Virus record (IMG/VR): IMGVR_UViG_3300032116_021241
Span: 39,947-103,946 of that record
DNA from: a virus
DNA length: 64,000 nucleotides
Strand: one strand, 5' to 3'
The position numbers and the translations under genes were made by a program. Shown here piece by piece: positions 50,611 to 58,591 of this stretch; within the stretch, counting starts at the first letter, position 1, and each line of letters opens with the position of its first letter. The notes beneath the pieces are model-generated. The model did no database searches and was not told where the DNA came from. It was given only the letters and a program-made list of their open reading frames with translations.

Positions 50611-52650
50611 ATGCCATTTTTACCACCAGAATCAACGACATATATTAATGTTAAGCTAACTGATGCTGGCCGAAGATTACTTTCTTTGGGGCAATTACAG
50701 TTTTCTAAAGCTGTAGTTTCTGATAGAGAGATAGATTATAATATAGATAGGGATAGAGTTAACGGATTATCTACTTACGATATTTTAAATAATAGAGTGT
50801 TAGCCCCAGTTGGAGATTATCCGAATATAGATCCCGTCAATTTAGATGGTACAAATCCAATTGAATTAACAAACCAAACAATTCAATCTGTAAAACAGTT
50901 CGCGACTGCACAAACTGCAACTTATGGTATGTTTTCAGGATACTCTAATAACTGGTATTTCTTGGATGATAATCAACATATTTTGGCAAGAAGTATTGGT
51001 GTTGAAGGGGCTACAACAACTTTTGGTACAAATAATATTCAAATTACAGCACCTGTTGGTTACACAATTAAAGAAGGTGATAATATATACATATTATGGG
51101 TTCCGGATGCATATCCAACAGCTTCTGCTTTGAATCCAAATACCTCAGCTGATTTAATTTATTCTGGAACTCCTTTTAATGGTCTTTGGTATAAAGTTTA
51201 TTCGGCTATTACAAACACAAATATTGATTTAGATAGAGCAATACCAAATATAGGTGGTGCTAAAACTAGATATCCACTATTCATTTATCCAGATAATGCC
51301 GTTGAATCATATTTTGGTTCAGGATATACTCAGCAAACAAAATTTTGGAACATGAATATTGTAAGACCATACGATGTTGCTGGTACGGATGTTACAATTG
51401 ATGGAGTTTCCGGTTATTCATCATATGGTTCAATAGAATATGCTGGAACTAAGACTTATTTGGGTTTTGATGAAAGTTATCCTGCTTTAGGATTGATTCA
51501 CTATACCAATAAATTTAGTGGATTAACTTATGGAGAACAGTTGATAGAGAAATCAGTAATAATGAATATGCCAACATTGATGTGGCATGGATTCCCTGCA
51601 AATAATGGACAAGGTACAGAATATGGATTAACATTATATGATTCATATGGGAATTCTTTTTATGATTCTGCAGCAAAAACAACATATAGAGAATTAAGAG
51701 ACGGTATTCAATCAACAAATAAAGTTGTTGGTAGAGTATATCATAAATTACAATTATTTGTAATTACTGATCAGGATTTATTAATGGCTATGTCTTACAA
51801 AGGAAATAGATCTTATACTTTACCAGAACCTATTGTAAATCTTGTTACTAATCCAGCTCCACCATTAACTACAAATGATGTGAATGGTTTGTGTGAATCT
51901 GGAAAAACATACTTTGTTACATATTTGATGGAAGTTGATCCTGCAAGTGTAGCGGGTTATGGTTATGATTATCCGATTCATTGTGGAAGTATAAAGCAAA
52001 TAGATGGAGCTGTTGATATTAATGGTAACCCTCAATATTTATCTGTTCAATTTCCGACTAATAGTTTTCCATACATGAGGAATTCAACAGAATTAGCAAA
52101 TGGTACAGGTTGGAATGCTCAGAGAGTTAAAATTTTAGTAAACGAACAAGATAAATCATTTGATTATAAACCGGGTAATGTACCAGCAACTGACTGGGTT
52201 GTTTTATCTGGTCAGGGGATTTATGATTGCACAACTTTAGTTGTGCCAGATACTACAATTGACCCAGTAGCTTTAAATTCTCATCAATTTATTGTTTCTA
52301 GAGAAGATTATAATTCTGGTGCTACAAGTGGAAATTATGTAATGTGGTCTGGACATACTTCTAATGGAGATATTTGTAATTTTGGAGGCGAATCTTTCTT
52401 TTTTGGTACTATAGATGCCCAAGTATTGACAACAACTTATAAAACAATCATAACAGTTATAGCAGCTAATTATCAATATAATGATTCAAATAATGAAACT
52501 TTTGATTCACTAGTTGATGAAAATACATATATAACTGAAGTAGCAATTCTAGATAATCAAAACAATACAGTGGCTGTTGGTAAACCTACATACCCACTGA
52601 AAAAAGCTAATTCTAGATATTTAGCTTTTCAATTAATAATAGATTTTTAA
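50611..52650 (+). CDS. Large virion structural protein (baseplate/tail-associated)
   Basis: 679 residues, family not named. The N-terminus (STTYINVKLTDAGRRLLSLGQ, FSKAVVSDREIDYNI) shares a pattern with the next gene (TVYARAYLTELGRQYLFDSL, FSLGDPDVNYTL). This suggests a common docking module found in baseplate-associated proteins of large phages. The middle is beta-rich and Asn/Tyr-rich. The C-terminus (YITEVAILDNQNNTVAVGKP) matches the ITEVxLYxxxNxLxAVxK end of the proteins at 54269 and 55493, a tail-collar or fibre-like terminal fold. It is the first gene of the plus-strand virion unit. Confidence 0.65.
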   Translation: MPFLPPESTTYINVKLTDAGRRLLSLGQLQFSKAVVSDREIDYNIDRDRVNGLSTYDILNNRVLAPVGDYPNIDPVNLDGTNPIELTNQTIQSVKQFATAQTATYGMFSGYSNNWYFLDDNQHILARSIGVEGATTTFGTNNIQITAPVGYTIKEGDNIYILWVPDAYPTASALNPNTSADLIYSGTPFNGLWYKVYSAITNTNIDLDRAIPNIGGAKTRYPLFIYPDNAVESYFGSGYTQQTKFWNMNIVRPYDVAGTDVTIDGVSGYSSYGSIEYAGTKTYLGFDESYPALGLIHYTNKFSGLTYGEQLIEKSVIMNMPTLMWHGFPANNGQGTEYGLTLYDSYGNSFYDSAAKTTYRELRDGIQSTNKVVGRVYHKLQLFVITDQDLLMAMSYKGNRSYTLPEPIVNLVTNPAPPLTTNDVNGLCESGKTYFVTYLMEVDPASVAGYGYDYPIHCGSIKQIDGAVDINGNPQYLSVQFPTNSFPYMRNSTELANGTGWNAQRVKILVNEQDKSFDYKPGNVPATDWVVLSGQGIYDCTTLVVPDTTIDPVALNSHQFIVSREDYNSGATSGNYVMWSGHTSNGDICNFGGESFFFGTIDAQVLTTTYKTIITVIAANYQYNDSNNETFDSLVDENTYITEVAILDNQNNTVAVGKPTYPLKKANSRYLAFQLIIDF

Positions 52651-52662
52651 AAAAGTAAAAAA

Positions 52663-53385
52663 ATGGGATTAATACCAAGTGCAACAACTGTTTATGCAAG
52701 AGCCTATCTTACTGAATTAGGAAGACAATATCTATTTGACAGTTTGTCAAAACCCAGATATATTCAACTTCCTAATGGAGTTACTGTAGATAGATTAAAA
52801 ATTACACGTTTCTCATTGGGTGATCCAGATGTAAATTATACTCTTCCACTTCCTTTATTATCTGGAGAAATACCAGATTTATCAGGCGAAAATGAAAATG
52901 CAGTAACTGGTGCAAAGGGAAGAACATTGGATAATTTGATTAGTCCTACTACATCAACAATTCCGGCAGAATCAATTGAAACAGTTGAGTATAAAACAAC
53001 ATATCAAAGTATTAATTTTAATTCAAATGTTGCTCCAACAACTTTTCCAGTTGTAACTACTCAACAATTACAAACATTTGTTGATGGTGCTTTGGTTAAT
53101 GATGGAGTTTATGTAGTGTCTCCAACTAGTTATGGTCCAAATGTCATCAATAATAATGAATTAATTATTCCTTTAAAACAACCTACAGCAACAGCTCCCG
53201 GTTATAGATTAAGAATATTCTTCCCTTCAACTGGAAGTAATTATAATAAAATTACTTTTCAATTTGAAAAAGCAAATCAAATTCAGGGAACACCAACGAC
53301 ACAAGTATCTACAGGTTTAAATCCCTTGGTTAATCCTACTTTAAACGTAGCACAAACAAATATAGGTGCAACAGCTGCAGAATAA
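52663..53385 (+). CDS. Virion protein sharing an N-terminal module with the 50611 protein
   Basis: 240 residues. Residues 1-60 (ATTVYARAYLTELGRQYLFD, then RFSLGDPDVNYTLPLPL) parallel the start of the 50611 protein. The rest is a Thr/Pro/Asn-rich region with strand patterns such as SINFNSNVAPTTFPVVTTQQ and GYRLRIFFPSTGSNYNKITF, typical of virion proteins. No enzyme motif is present. It lies 12 bases downstream of the previous gene and 24 bases before the duplicated pair, so the genes form one operon. It is probably a baseplate or tail-tube-associated subunit. Confidence 0.6.
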   Translation: MGLIPSATTVYARAYLTELGRQYLFDSLSKPRYIQLPNGVTVDRLKITRFSLGDPDVNYTLPLPLLSGEIPDLSGENENAVTGAKGRTLDNLISPTTSTIPAESIETVEYKTTYQSINFNSNVAPTTFPVVTTQQLQTFVDGALVNDGVYVVSPTSYGPNVINNNELIIPLKQPTATAPGYRLRIFFPSTGSNYNKITFQFEKANQIQGTPTTQVSTGLNPLVNPTLNVAQTNIGATAAE

Positions 53386-53409
53386 TAATAAAATATAAAT
53401 CAATAAATA

Positions 53410-53814
53410 ATGGCAAGAGCATTAGTAAACAAAGATTTATCAGCAAGATTGACTGAAAATAATTTTTCAGAATTACAATCTCAAGTGACACTAGGACCAA
53501 GTTTAAGTACAGCGACCGTACAAGGAGAAGCTATTGCTGCCAATGTAAATGATGCAGTATCGGTAAATCAATGGGTTGCTATGACTCAAGCAGATCAAGG
53601 TTTATTGAATGCAATATATGACTTTGTTAATACCACGAAAGAAGGTGCAAGTGTCATACCTGATAATAGATTTGGCAGAACAAAAAAACTATTCTTTAAT
53701 TTTTATGGTACTATGGGTAAGTCCATAAAACCCGGAGAAATAGGTCAATTTGAAGTTAATTTTAGTTATCCACCAAGATCTTTAACAGATACTGGTTCAT
53801 CCGCAGCACTTTAA
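53410..53814 (+). CDS. Small virion protein, tandem copy A
   Basis: 134 residues, one of a pair with the next gene that differ at only 4 positions (2, 5, 25 and 42). The sequence has a compact helical N-terminus (LSARLTENNFSELQSQVTLG), a central DAVSVNQWVAMTQADQGLLN helix, and a C-terminal beta segment GEIGQFEVNFSYPPRS. No family is recognised. Abundant small virion proteins are sometimes duplicated in this way so that two variants occupy different positions. It is expressed with the flanking tail or baseplate-type genes. Confidence 0.7.
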   Translation: MARALVNKDLSARLTENNFSELQSQVTLGPSLSTATVQGEAIAANVNDAVSVNQWVAMTQADQGLLNAIYDFVNTTKEGASVIPDNRFGRTKKLFFNFYGTMGKSIKPGEIGQFEVNFSYPPRSLTDTGSSAAL

Positions 53815-53844
53815 ATTCAAAAAACAACTATAAGTAAATAAAAA

Positions 53845-54249
53845 ATGGGAAGAGCAATAGTCAACAAAGATTTATCAGCAAGATTGACTGAAAATAATTT
53901 TTCAGAATTACAATCTGAAGTTACTTTGGGTCCAAGTTTAAGTACAGCGACCGTACAAGGAGAAGCTGTTGCTGCCAATGTAAATGATGCAGTATCGGTA
54001 AATCAATGGGTCGCAATGACTCAAGCAGATCAAGGTTTATTGAATGCAATATATGACTTTGTTAATACCACAAAAGAGGGTGCCAGTGTAATACCTGATA
54101 ATAGATTTGGAAGAACGAAAAAATTATTCTTTAATTTCTACGGGACTATGGGAAAATCTATAAAGCCCGGAGAAATAGGTCAATTTGAAGTTAATTTTAG
54201 TTATCCACCAAGATCTTTAACAGATACTGGTTCATCCGCAGCACTTTAA
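53845..54249 (+). CDS. Small virion protein, tandem copy B
   Basis: 134 residues, about 97% identical to copy A in protein and mosaic in DNA: long identical blocks (for example the last 70 or so bases and the start region from AACAAAGATTTATC) alternate with patches carrying several silent changes. This suggests an older duplication with later gene conversion rather than a fresh copy. Differences from copy A are Ala2Gly, Leu5Ile, Gln25Glu and Ile42Val. A 30-base spacer separates the copies. Function unknown; probably an abundant structural subunit. Confidence 0.7.
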   Translation: MGRAIVNKDLSARLTENNFSELQSEVTLGPSLSTATVQGEAVAANVNDAVSVNQWVAMTQADQGLLNAIYDFVNTTKEGASVIPDNRFGRTKKLFFNFYGTMGKSIKPGEIGQFEVNFSYPPRSLTDTGSSAAL

Positions 54250-54268
54250 AAAATAATAAAAAAAAGAA

Positions 54269-55456
54269 ATGAGTACAATTGATCCACGTTTTACAAAATT
54301 AGTAAGTTCATCGCTTACAGTTCAAGCTGAAACATTAGATAATAAAATAGTTTCAAATGAAGAATTATTTTTCACTGAATGTGACAGAAATTCAGTTGCA
54401 GATAATAAGGGAAATTATTTTGTTTCTTTTAATCTCCCAACTTCTGATGATGATTTAAGTACAAGTTCAACTATAGCAAAATATTTTCCAGAGCTTTATC
54501 AGTTAAATAATGAAAAGATTGTTTTTTGTTCTATACCCCCAACTGAATATTCAGAATTTATAGACGGAAGATCTATAACTCTTTTTGTACCAACAAGTGG
54601 TACAGCACCCGGACCTTTTGATGGAGTAAAGATTTATTCTTCAACATATTCATCTGATAAACCATTGAAATATGGCGAAACAAATCAACTGTTAGGTGAT
54701 AATATTTGTTTTTTATTTTGTGATGATATAAATATTCCTTATACTGGATTTACTGCAAATGAAATTGGAGTAAGAACTAATATGTCAGCTAATACAACTT
54801 GGGAACCAGATCCAACTGATTATACGAAGAGACCATCTGCTGTTTCATACAGAGAGGTTTTAGGTGGAGGAATTTCTTCTGTATTGAATCCTAATAATAG
54901 GCCAAACGGATTAAATACTGATACAAGATCAGGAAGTTATTCTATAACACCTCCTACTAATTTTCCAGACGGAGTTGCAGGTTATAATTACGATGTTCCA
55001 GTAGGTTTTTGTTATTTAGATATGGGTATTTGTGTTTTAACTCATACTGCCATAACACAAAATATTGTATGGACAGAGGGTACTGGTGGCCCCGGATCAG
55101 GTGACTTAAACTATACTTCTGGAAGAACAAATGTTTATTTTTCTGGATTAAATATTGATGATGATCCAGCAGCTTATTTGGAATACACCGATATTAACAC
55201 ATCTTTCAAAATTTCCGCAGTTTGTTTGGCAATGCCTACTGAGTTCTGGATCTCTAATAATTCTACTTGGGATAGAACTAGTGCTCTCAACAATATTAAT
55301 TCTCAAACAGGTATAATTACATTAGATCCAGTTTATGTAACTGAAGTTGGATTATACAATAGAATGAATGAATTAATAGCTGTTGCTAAACTTTCGGAAT
55401 ACGTTGAAAAAAACTATATAAATTTAGTTACTTTCAATATTGATATAGATATGTAA
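54269..55456 (+). CDS. Virion structural protein, paralogue A (tail/baseplate)
   Basis: 395 residues. The N-terminal 110 residues (STIDPRFTKLVSSSLTVQAE, NKGNYFVSFNLPTSDDDLST, TEYSEFIDGRSITLFVPTSG) and the C-terminal 45 residues (VTEVGLYNRMNELIAVAKLS) align with the next gene. The middle differs. The C-terminus ITEVGLY-x(5)-NELIAVAK is the fold also found at the end of the 50611 protein. Beta-rich, no signal peptide. Context and repeats suggest a baseplate or fibre-anchoring subunit. Its stop codon lies in one arm of an inverted repeat that reaches to the start of the next gene. Confidence 0.65.
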   Translation: MSTIDPRFTKLVSSSLTVQAETLDNKIVSNEELFFTECDRNSVADNKGNYFVSFNLPTSDDDLSTSSTIAKYFPELYQLNNEKIVFCSIPPTEYSEFIDGRSITLFVPTSGTAPGPFDGVKIYSSTYSSDKPLKYGETNQLLGDNICFLFCDDINIPYTGFTANEIGVRTNMSANTTWEPDPTDYTKRPSAVSYREVLGGGISSVLNPNNRPNGLNTDTRSGSYSITPPTNFPDGVAGYNYDVPVGFCYLDMGICVLTHTAITQNIVWTEGTGGPGSGDLNYTSGRTNVYFSGLNIDDDPAAYLEYTDINTSFKISAVCLAMPTEFWISNNSTWDRTSALNNINSQTGIITLDPVYVTEVGLYNRMNELIAVAKLSEYVEKNYINLVTFNIDIDM

Positions 55457-55491
55457 TTCTATTTGATATTGAAAGTCATTTAGAATTACAT
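55451..55491 (+). repeat. 10-bp inverted repeat across a gene junction
   Basis: atgtaattct (55451-55460) is repeated inverted as agaattacat (55482-55491) with a 21-base loop. The left arm contains the stop of the 54269 gene and the right arm ends one base before the ATG of the 55493 gene. In mRNA the hairpin could limit access to that start codon until ribosomes arrive from upstream. Confidence 0.5.
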
Positions 55492-55492
55492 T

Positions 55493-56923
55493 ATGATTGA
55501 TCCTAAATTCACAAGTCCTGTTAGTGGTTTTCTCTATATAAATGAAGAGAACGAAATTCCAATTTCGTTGTCAGGAGATAGTGTTTCTTTAAGTTTGTGT
55601 GATAGAACTGGTATAACAAATAATTTAGGTAATTATTTTGTTTCTTTAAATTTACCAACTGATAAAGATAAATTTCCAACAAATTCATCTTTATCTTTTT
55701 TTTATCCCGAATTACAACAATTAAATGTTGATAAAATATTATTAATAAAAATACCAAATACTGCTTATACTGAATTTATAGATGCTAGATCTATAAAATT
55801 AAATGTACCCGGTACTGGTAGTTCAGCTAATTTCTATACTTTATTTTCTTCGACTTATTCTGATAGTACACCCGACAAATATGGCGAAAGAAGTCCTTTG
55901 CTAGGAGATAATATTACTTATTTATTTAGTGATAGTGTTAATTTGCCATATACAGGATTAAGTGTAAATCAGATTGGACAAATTATATCAAATTCCGCTG
56001 TAACATCTTGGAATCCCATAGATAGAAGATATCAAGATAGACCTTCAGCAACTTCATATGCAGAAACAAAATTAAGTAATGATTCAATAAATACTGATAG
56101 AAGATATAGAATAAATAAATCTGTTTTTGTTGATGGGTTATATAATGATTATAGGGGTCAAGCAATAGGATATTATGATTCATATTTTGACGCAGGTGAT
56201 GTTGGTTTTGTAGTTTTACCAGATCGTAATTACTTTTCTGTAGGAGATTCAATAACAATTGATGAATTTGACCATACTTTAAACCCTACTTATTCTGGAA
56301 ATGTTCAAGTTACTAGTATTATAAAAAATTATTATCAATCTGGATTAATATATGCCCCAGATGGTTATGATGGACCATTTGATGTAATAGTAACAAATAA
56401 AGCTTTTGCAGCAACTACTAGTAATGAAGCTGGAATTTTATATATTAGTGGAGGAACATATTATAATTATGATATTCCTGTTGGTTTTGTTGTTCTTGAT
56501 AAAGGTTTAATTGCAATTACTCATACAGATATAGTAAATTCAATAGATTGGGTATCTGGTTTTCTACCTGATGGCAGTCCAAATTCAGGTGGCGAAACAA
56601 CCAATATTTATTTTGATACTACTGATACTTCAATATATGGAGATGAAGAACCTATATGTTCACTAGATTTCACATCTTTAGATACAGTTTTTAAATTAAG
56701 AACAACTTGTAATAGTTTATTGGGTCAATTTTATATTTCAAATAACGCTACTTGGGATAATGCATTAGCAAGCAATCCTTATGCAGCTAATCAACAAGTT
56801 TCAATTACTGAGGTTGGTTTATATAATGAATTAAATGAATTAGTTGCGGTTGCAAAATTTTCAGAACCAATTTATAAAGGTGCTTTAGATTTATTCACTT
56901 TTGAAATAGATATAAATCTTTAA
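55493..56923 (+). CDS. Virion structural protein, paralogue B (tail/baseplate)
   Basis: 476 residues, a longer paralogue of the preceding protein. IDPKFTSPVSGFLYINEENE, NLGNYFVSLNLPTDKDKFPT, TAYTEFIDARSIKLNVPGTG near the N-terminus and YDIPVGFVVLDKGLIAITHT and VSITEVGLYNELNELVAVAK near the C-terminus match its neighbour. An insert of about 80 residues in the middle (YFDAGDVGFVVLPDRNYFSV and following) is absent from paralogue A and looks like an added beta domain. The pair probably fills related positions in the baseplate or tail. It ends the plus-strand virion unit before the replication genes. Confidence 0.65.
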   Translation: MIDPKFTSPVSGFLYINEENEIPISLSGDSVSLSLCDRTGITNNLGNYFVSLNLPTDKDKFPTNSSLSFFYPELQQLNVDKILLIKIPNTAYTEFIDARSIKLNVPGTGSSANFYTLFSSTYSDSTPDKYGERSPLLGDNITYLFSDSVNLPYTGLSVNQIGQIISNSAVTSWNPIDRRYQDRPSATSYAETKLSNDSINTDRRYRINKSVFVDGLYNDYRGQAIGYYDSYFDAGDVGFVVLPDRNYFSVGDSITIDEFDHTLNPTYSGNVQVTSIIKNYYQSGLIYAPDGYDGPFDVIVTNKAFAATTSNEAGILYISGGTYYNYDIPVGFVVLDKGLIAITHTDIVNSIDWVSGFLPDGSPNSGGETTNIYFDTTDTSIYGDEEPICSLDFTSLDTVFKLRTTCNSLLGQFYISNNATWDNALASNPYAANQQVSITEVGLYNELNELVAVAKFSEPIYKGALDLFTFEIDINL

Positions 56924-56952
56924 TTTTTTTATTTAATTTTTATTTTAATTTT

Positions 56953-57501
56953 ATGATTTTAGCATTAGATATTTCTACCTCTGTAATAGGTGTTGCACTT
57001 TTTGGTTTAGAAAATGATAATTACAAACTTCATGAATTATCATATAAAAAATTTAAACCTAAACATAATCTTTTTGAAAAATACGATGATTTTGTAGAAT
57101 TTTTCAAGGATTACCAAGATATAAAATTTACTGATATAAGCATTGAAGAACCTTTGAAAAAATTTAAGGGTAAATTTTCAAATGCAGATACAATTCAAAA
57201 ATTAACTCAGATGAATTCAATGATAAGTTTATTTTTGTATCAGAAAACCGGTATTCAACCTACTTATTATAACGTTTCTGCTGCTAGGGGAATTGTTTTT
57301 CCGGACTTAAAAATTCCTAAATCACATCCAAATAAAAAATATTTAATTTGGGAGGCAGTAGACAGAGCTGAGCCAAAAGTTATATGGAAATATAGCAAAA
57401 CAACTCATAAGTTAATTGATGAAAATTTTGATATGGCGGATGCTTGGGTGGTTGGAATGGCACATGTTTGTTCTAAAATAAACTCAAAACAATTAGTATA
57501 A
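56953..57501 (+). CDS. RuvC-like Holliday-junction nuclease
   Basis: 182 residues with an RNase H fold. ILALDISTSVIGVALFGLE (residues 2-20) holds the first catalytic Asp in the LDxST turn. TDISIEEPLKKFKGKFSNADTIQ (about 64-86) holds the catalytic Glu, and FDMADAWVVGMAHVC (about 159-173) holds the late D-x-x-D. This matches the RuvC-like family of large phages. It likely cuts branched DNA before packaging, a role played in T4 by the unrelated endonuclease VII. It is the first gene of the plus-strand DNA-metabolism run. Confidence 0.85.
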   Translation: MILALDISTSVIGVALFGLENDNYKLHELSYKKFKPKHNLFEKYDDFVEFFKDYQDIKFTDISIEEPLKKFKGKFSNADTIQKLTQMNSMISLFLYQKTGIQPTYYNVSAARGIVFPDLKIPKSHPNKKYLIWEAVDRAEPKVIWKYSKTTHKLIDENFDMADAWVVGMAHVCSKINSKQLV

Positions 57502-57516
57502 TTTATAATTTTTTAT

Positions 57517-57524
57517 TATTTTTG
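57517..57524 (+). promoter_or_regulatory. Possible -7 element before the primase gene
   Basis: TATTTTTG matches TAnnTTTG and lies 5 bases before the ATG at 57530, which would give a nearly leaderless transcript. No TTG is visible at the expected spacing upstream, so this may be chance in AT-rich DNA. Confidence 0.2.
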
Positions 57525-57529
57525 CTCAA

Positions 57530-58591
57530 ATGGTCTCTGGCGAAAATAATATTGTCATTAATTCTATTCTGAAAAGGATCCTTGGTGATCCAAAAGATGA
57601 ATACGATAATATCATACAATTCGAATATAATTGTCCAAGTTCATATTGTAGAAGTGATATAGATAAATTTAATTTAGGCTACAATTCAGAATTAAATATT
57701 TTTCATTGCTGGAAGTGTAAATATAAGGGTTTTGTTAAGAGAGTTATAGAAGATTTTGGAACAGAAGATGAGAATGAAAAAATAAAATTAATTTTTCCTA
57801 AATCCTCTAAAAATTATTTACAAAACAACAACAACATTACTAATAATAAAATTGTTGTAGACCAAAATTTAATCTGTGAACTTCCGGAGGGTTTTAAGCC
57901 ACTTTCTCAAACTTATAGTAGTTTGAATTATAGAAAAGCAATAAAATATTTACAATCTAGAAAAGTTGATTTTGAAACAATAAAAAAATACAATATAGGT
58001 TATACCGAAGACGGTCCAAGAAAATTTAGAATTATAATTCCATCTTATAATGTCGATGGTAAAATAAATTATTATGAAGCAAGGAGTTATTTACCTAATA
58101 TAAAACCCACATATTTAAAACCTGATTTTCCTGATAAACAAGATATAATTTTTAATGTTAAAAACATAAATTTTAATTTGCCAGTTTATCTTGTTGAAGG
58201 TGTATTTGATATGTTTCCAATATTGAATGCTATTCCTTTATTGGGTAAGACTATTTCTGATCTTTTGCTGACCAAGCTTTTAGAATTTAAATCTAAAATT
58301 GTCATTTGTTTAGATGAAGACGCAAAAAAAGATGCATATAATCTATATTTTAAATTAGAAAGTTTGGGTTTAGACGTTTATTATGTTGATATTAAAGGAG
58401 ATATAGCAAAATATTATGAGCAAAATGGAAGAGAAGAATTGATTAAAATTCTAAGAAATCATAAAAAAATAGATTTTAATCATATTTTTGTTGATAAATT
58501 GAAAGGTAGAAAAAAAGGTTATTTAAAAAATATAAATCCTGATTTTGCAAAGAGGGAATTTGAGAGGTTAAAAAATAAAATAAATGAATAA
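57530..58591 (+). CDS. DnaG-like DNA primase
   Basis: 353 residues. The N-terminal zinc-binding domain has four cysteines (C35 and C40 in CPSSYC, C60 and C63 in HCWKC). The RNA polymerase core contains YLQSRKVDFETIKKYNIGYT, KFRIIIPSYNVDGKINYYEARSY (positions about 164-186) and the TOPRIM motifs VYLVEGVFDMFPIL (E near 222) and VICLDEDAKKDAYNL (D-x-D near 260). No helicase domain is fused, as in T4 gp61. It makes RNA primers for lagging strands. The gene ends 8 bases inside the fused recombination gene, so the two are probably translated together. Confidence 0.9.
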   Translation: MVSGENNIVINSILKRILGDPKDEYDNIIQFEYNCPSSYCRSDIDKFNLGYNSELNIFHCWKCKYKGFVKRVIEDFGTEDENEKIKLIFPKSSKNYLQNNNNITNNKIVVDQNLICELPEGFKPLSQTYSSLNYRKAIKYLQSRKVDFETIKKYNIGYTEDGPRKFRIIIPSYNVDGKINYYEARSYLPNIKPTYLKPDFPDKQDIIFNVKNINFNLPVYLVEGVFDMFPILNAIPLLGKTISDLLLTKLLEFKSKIVICLDEDAKKDAYNLYFKLESLGLDVYYVDIKGDIAKYYEQNGREELIKILRNHKKIDFNHIFVDKLKGRKKGYLKNINPDFAKREFERLKNKINE

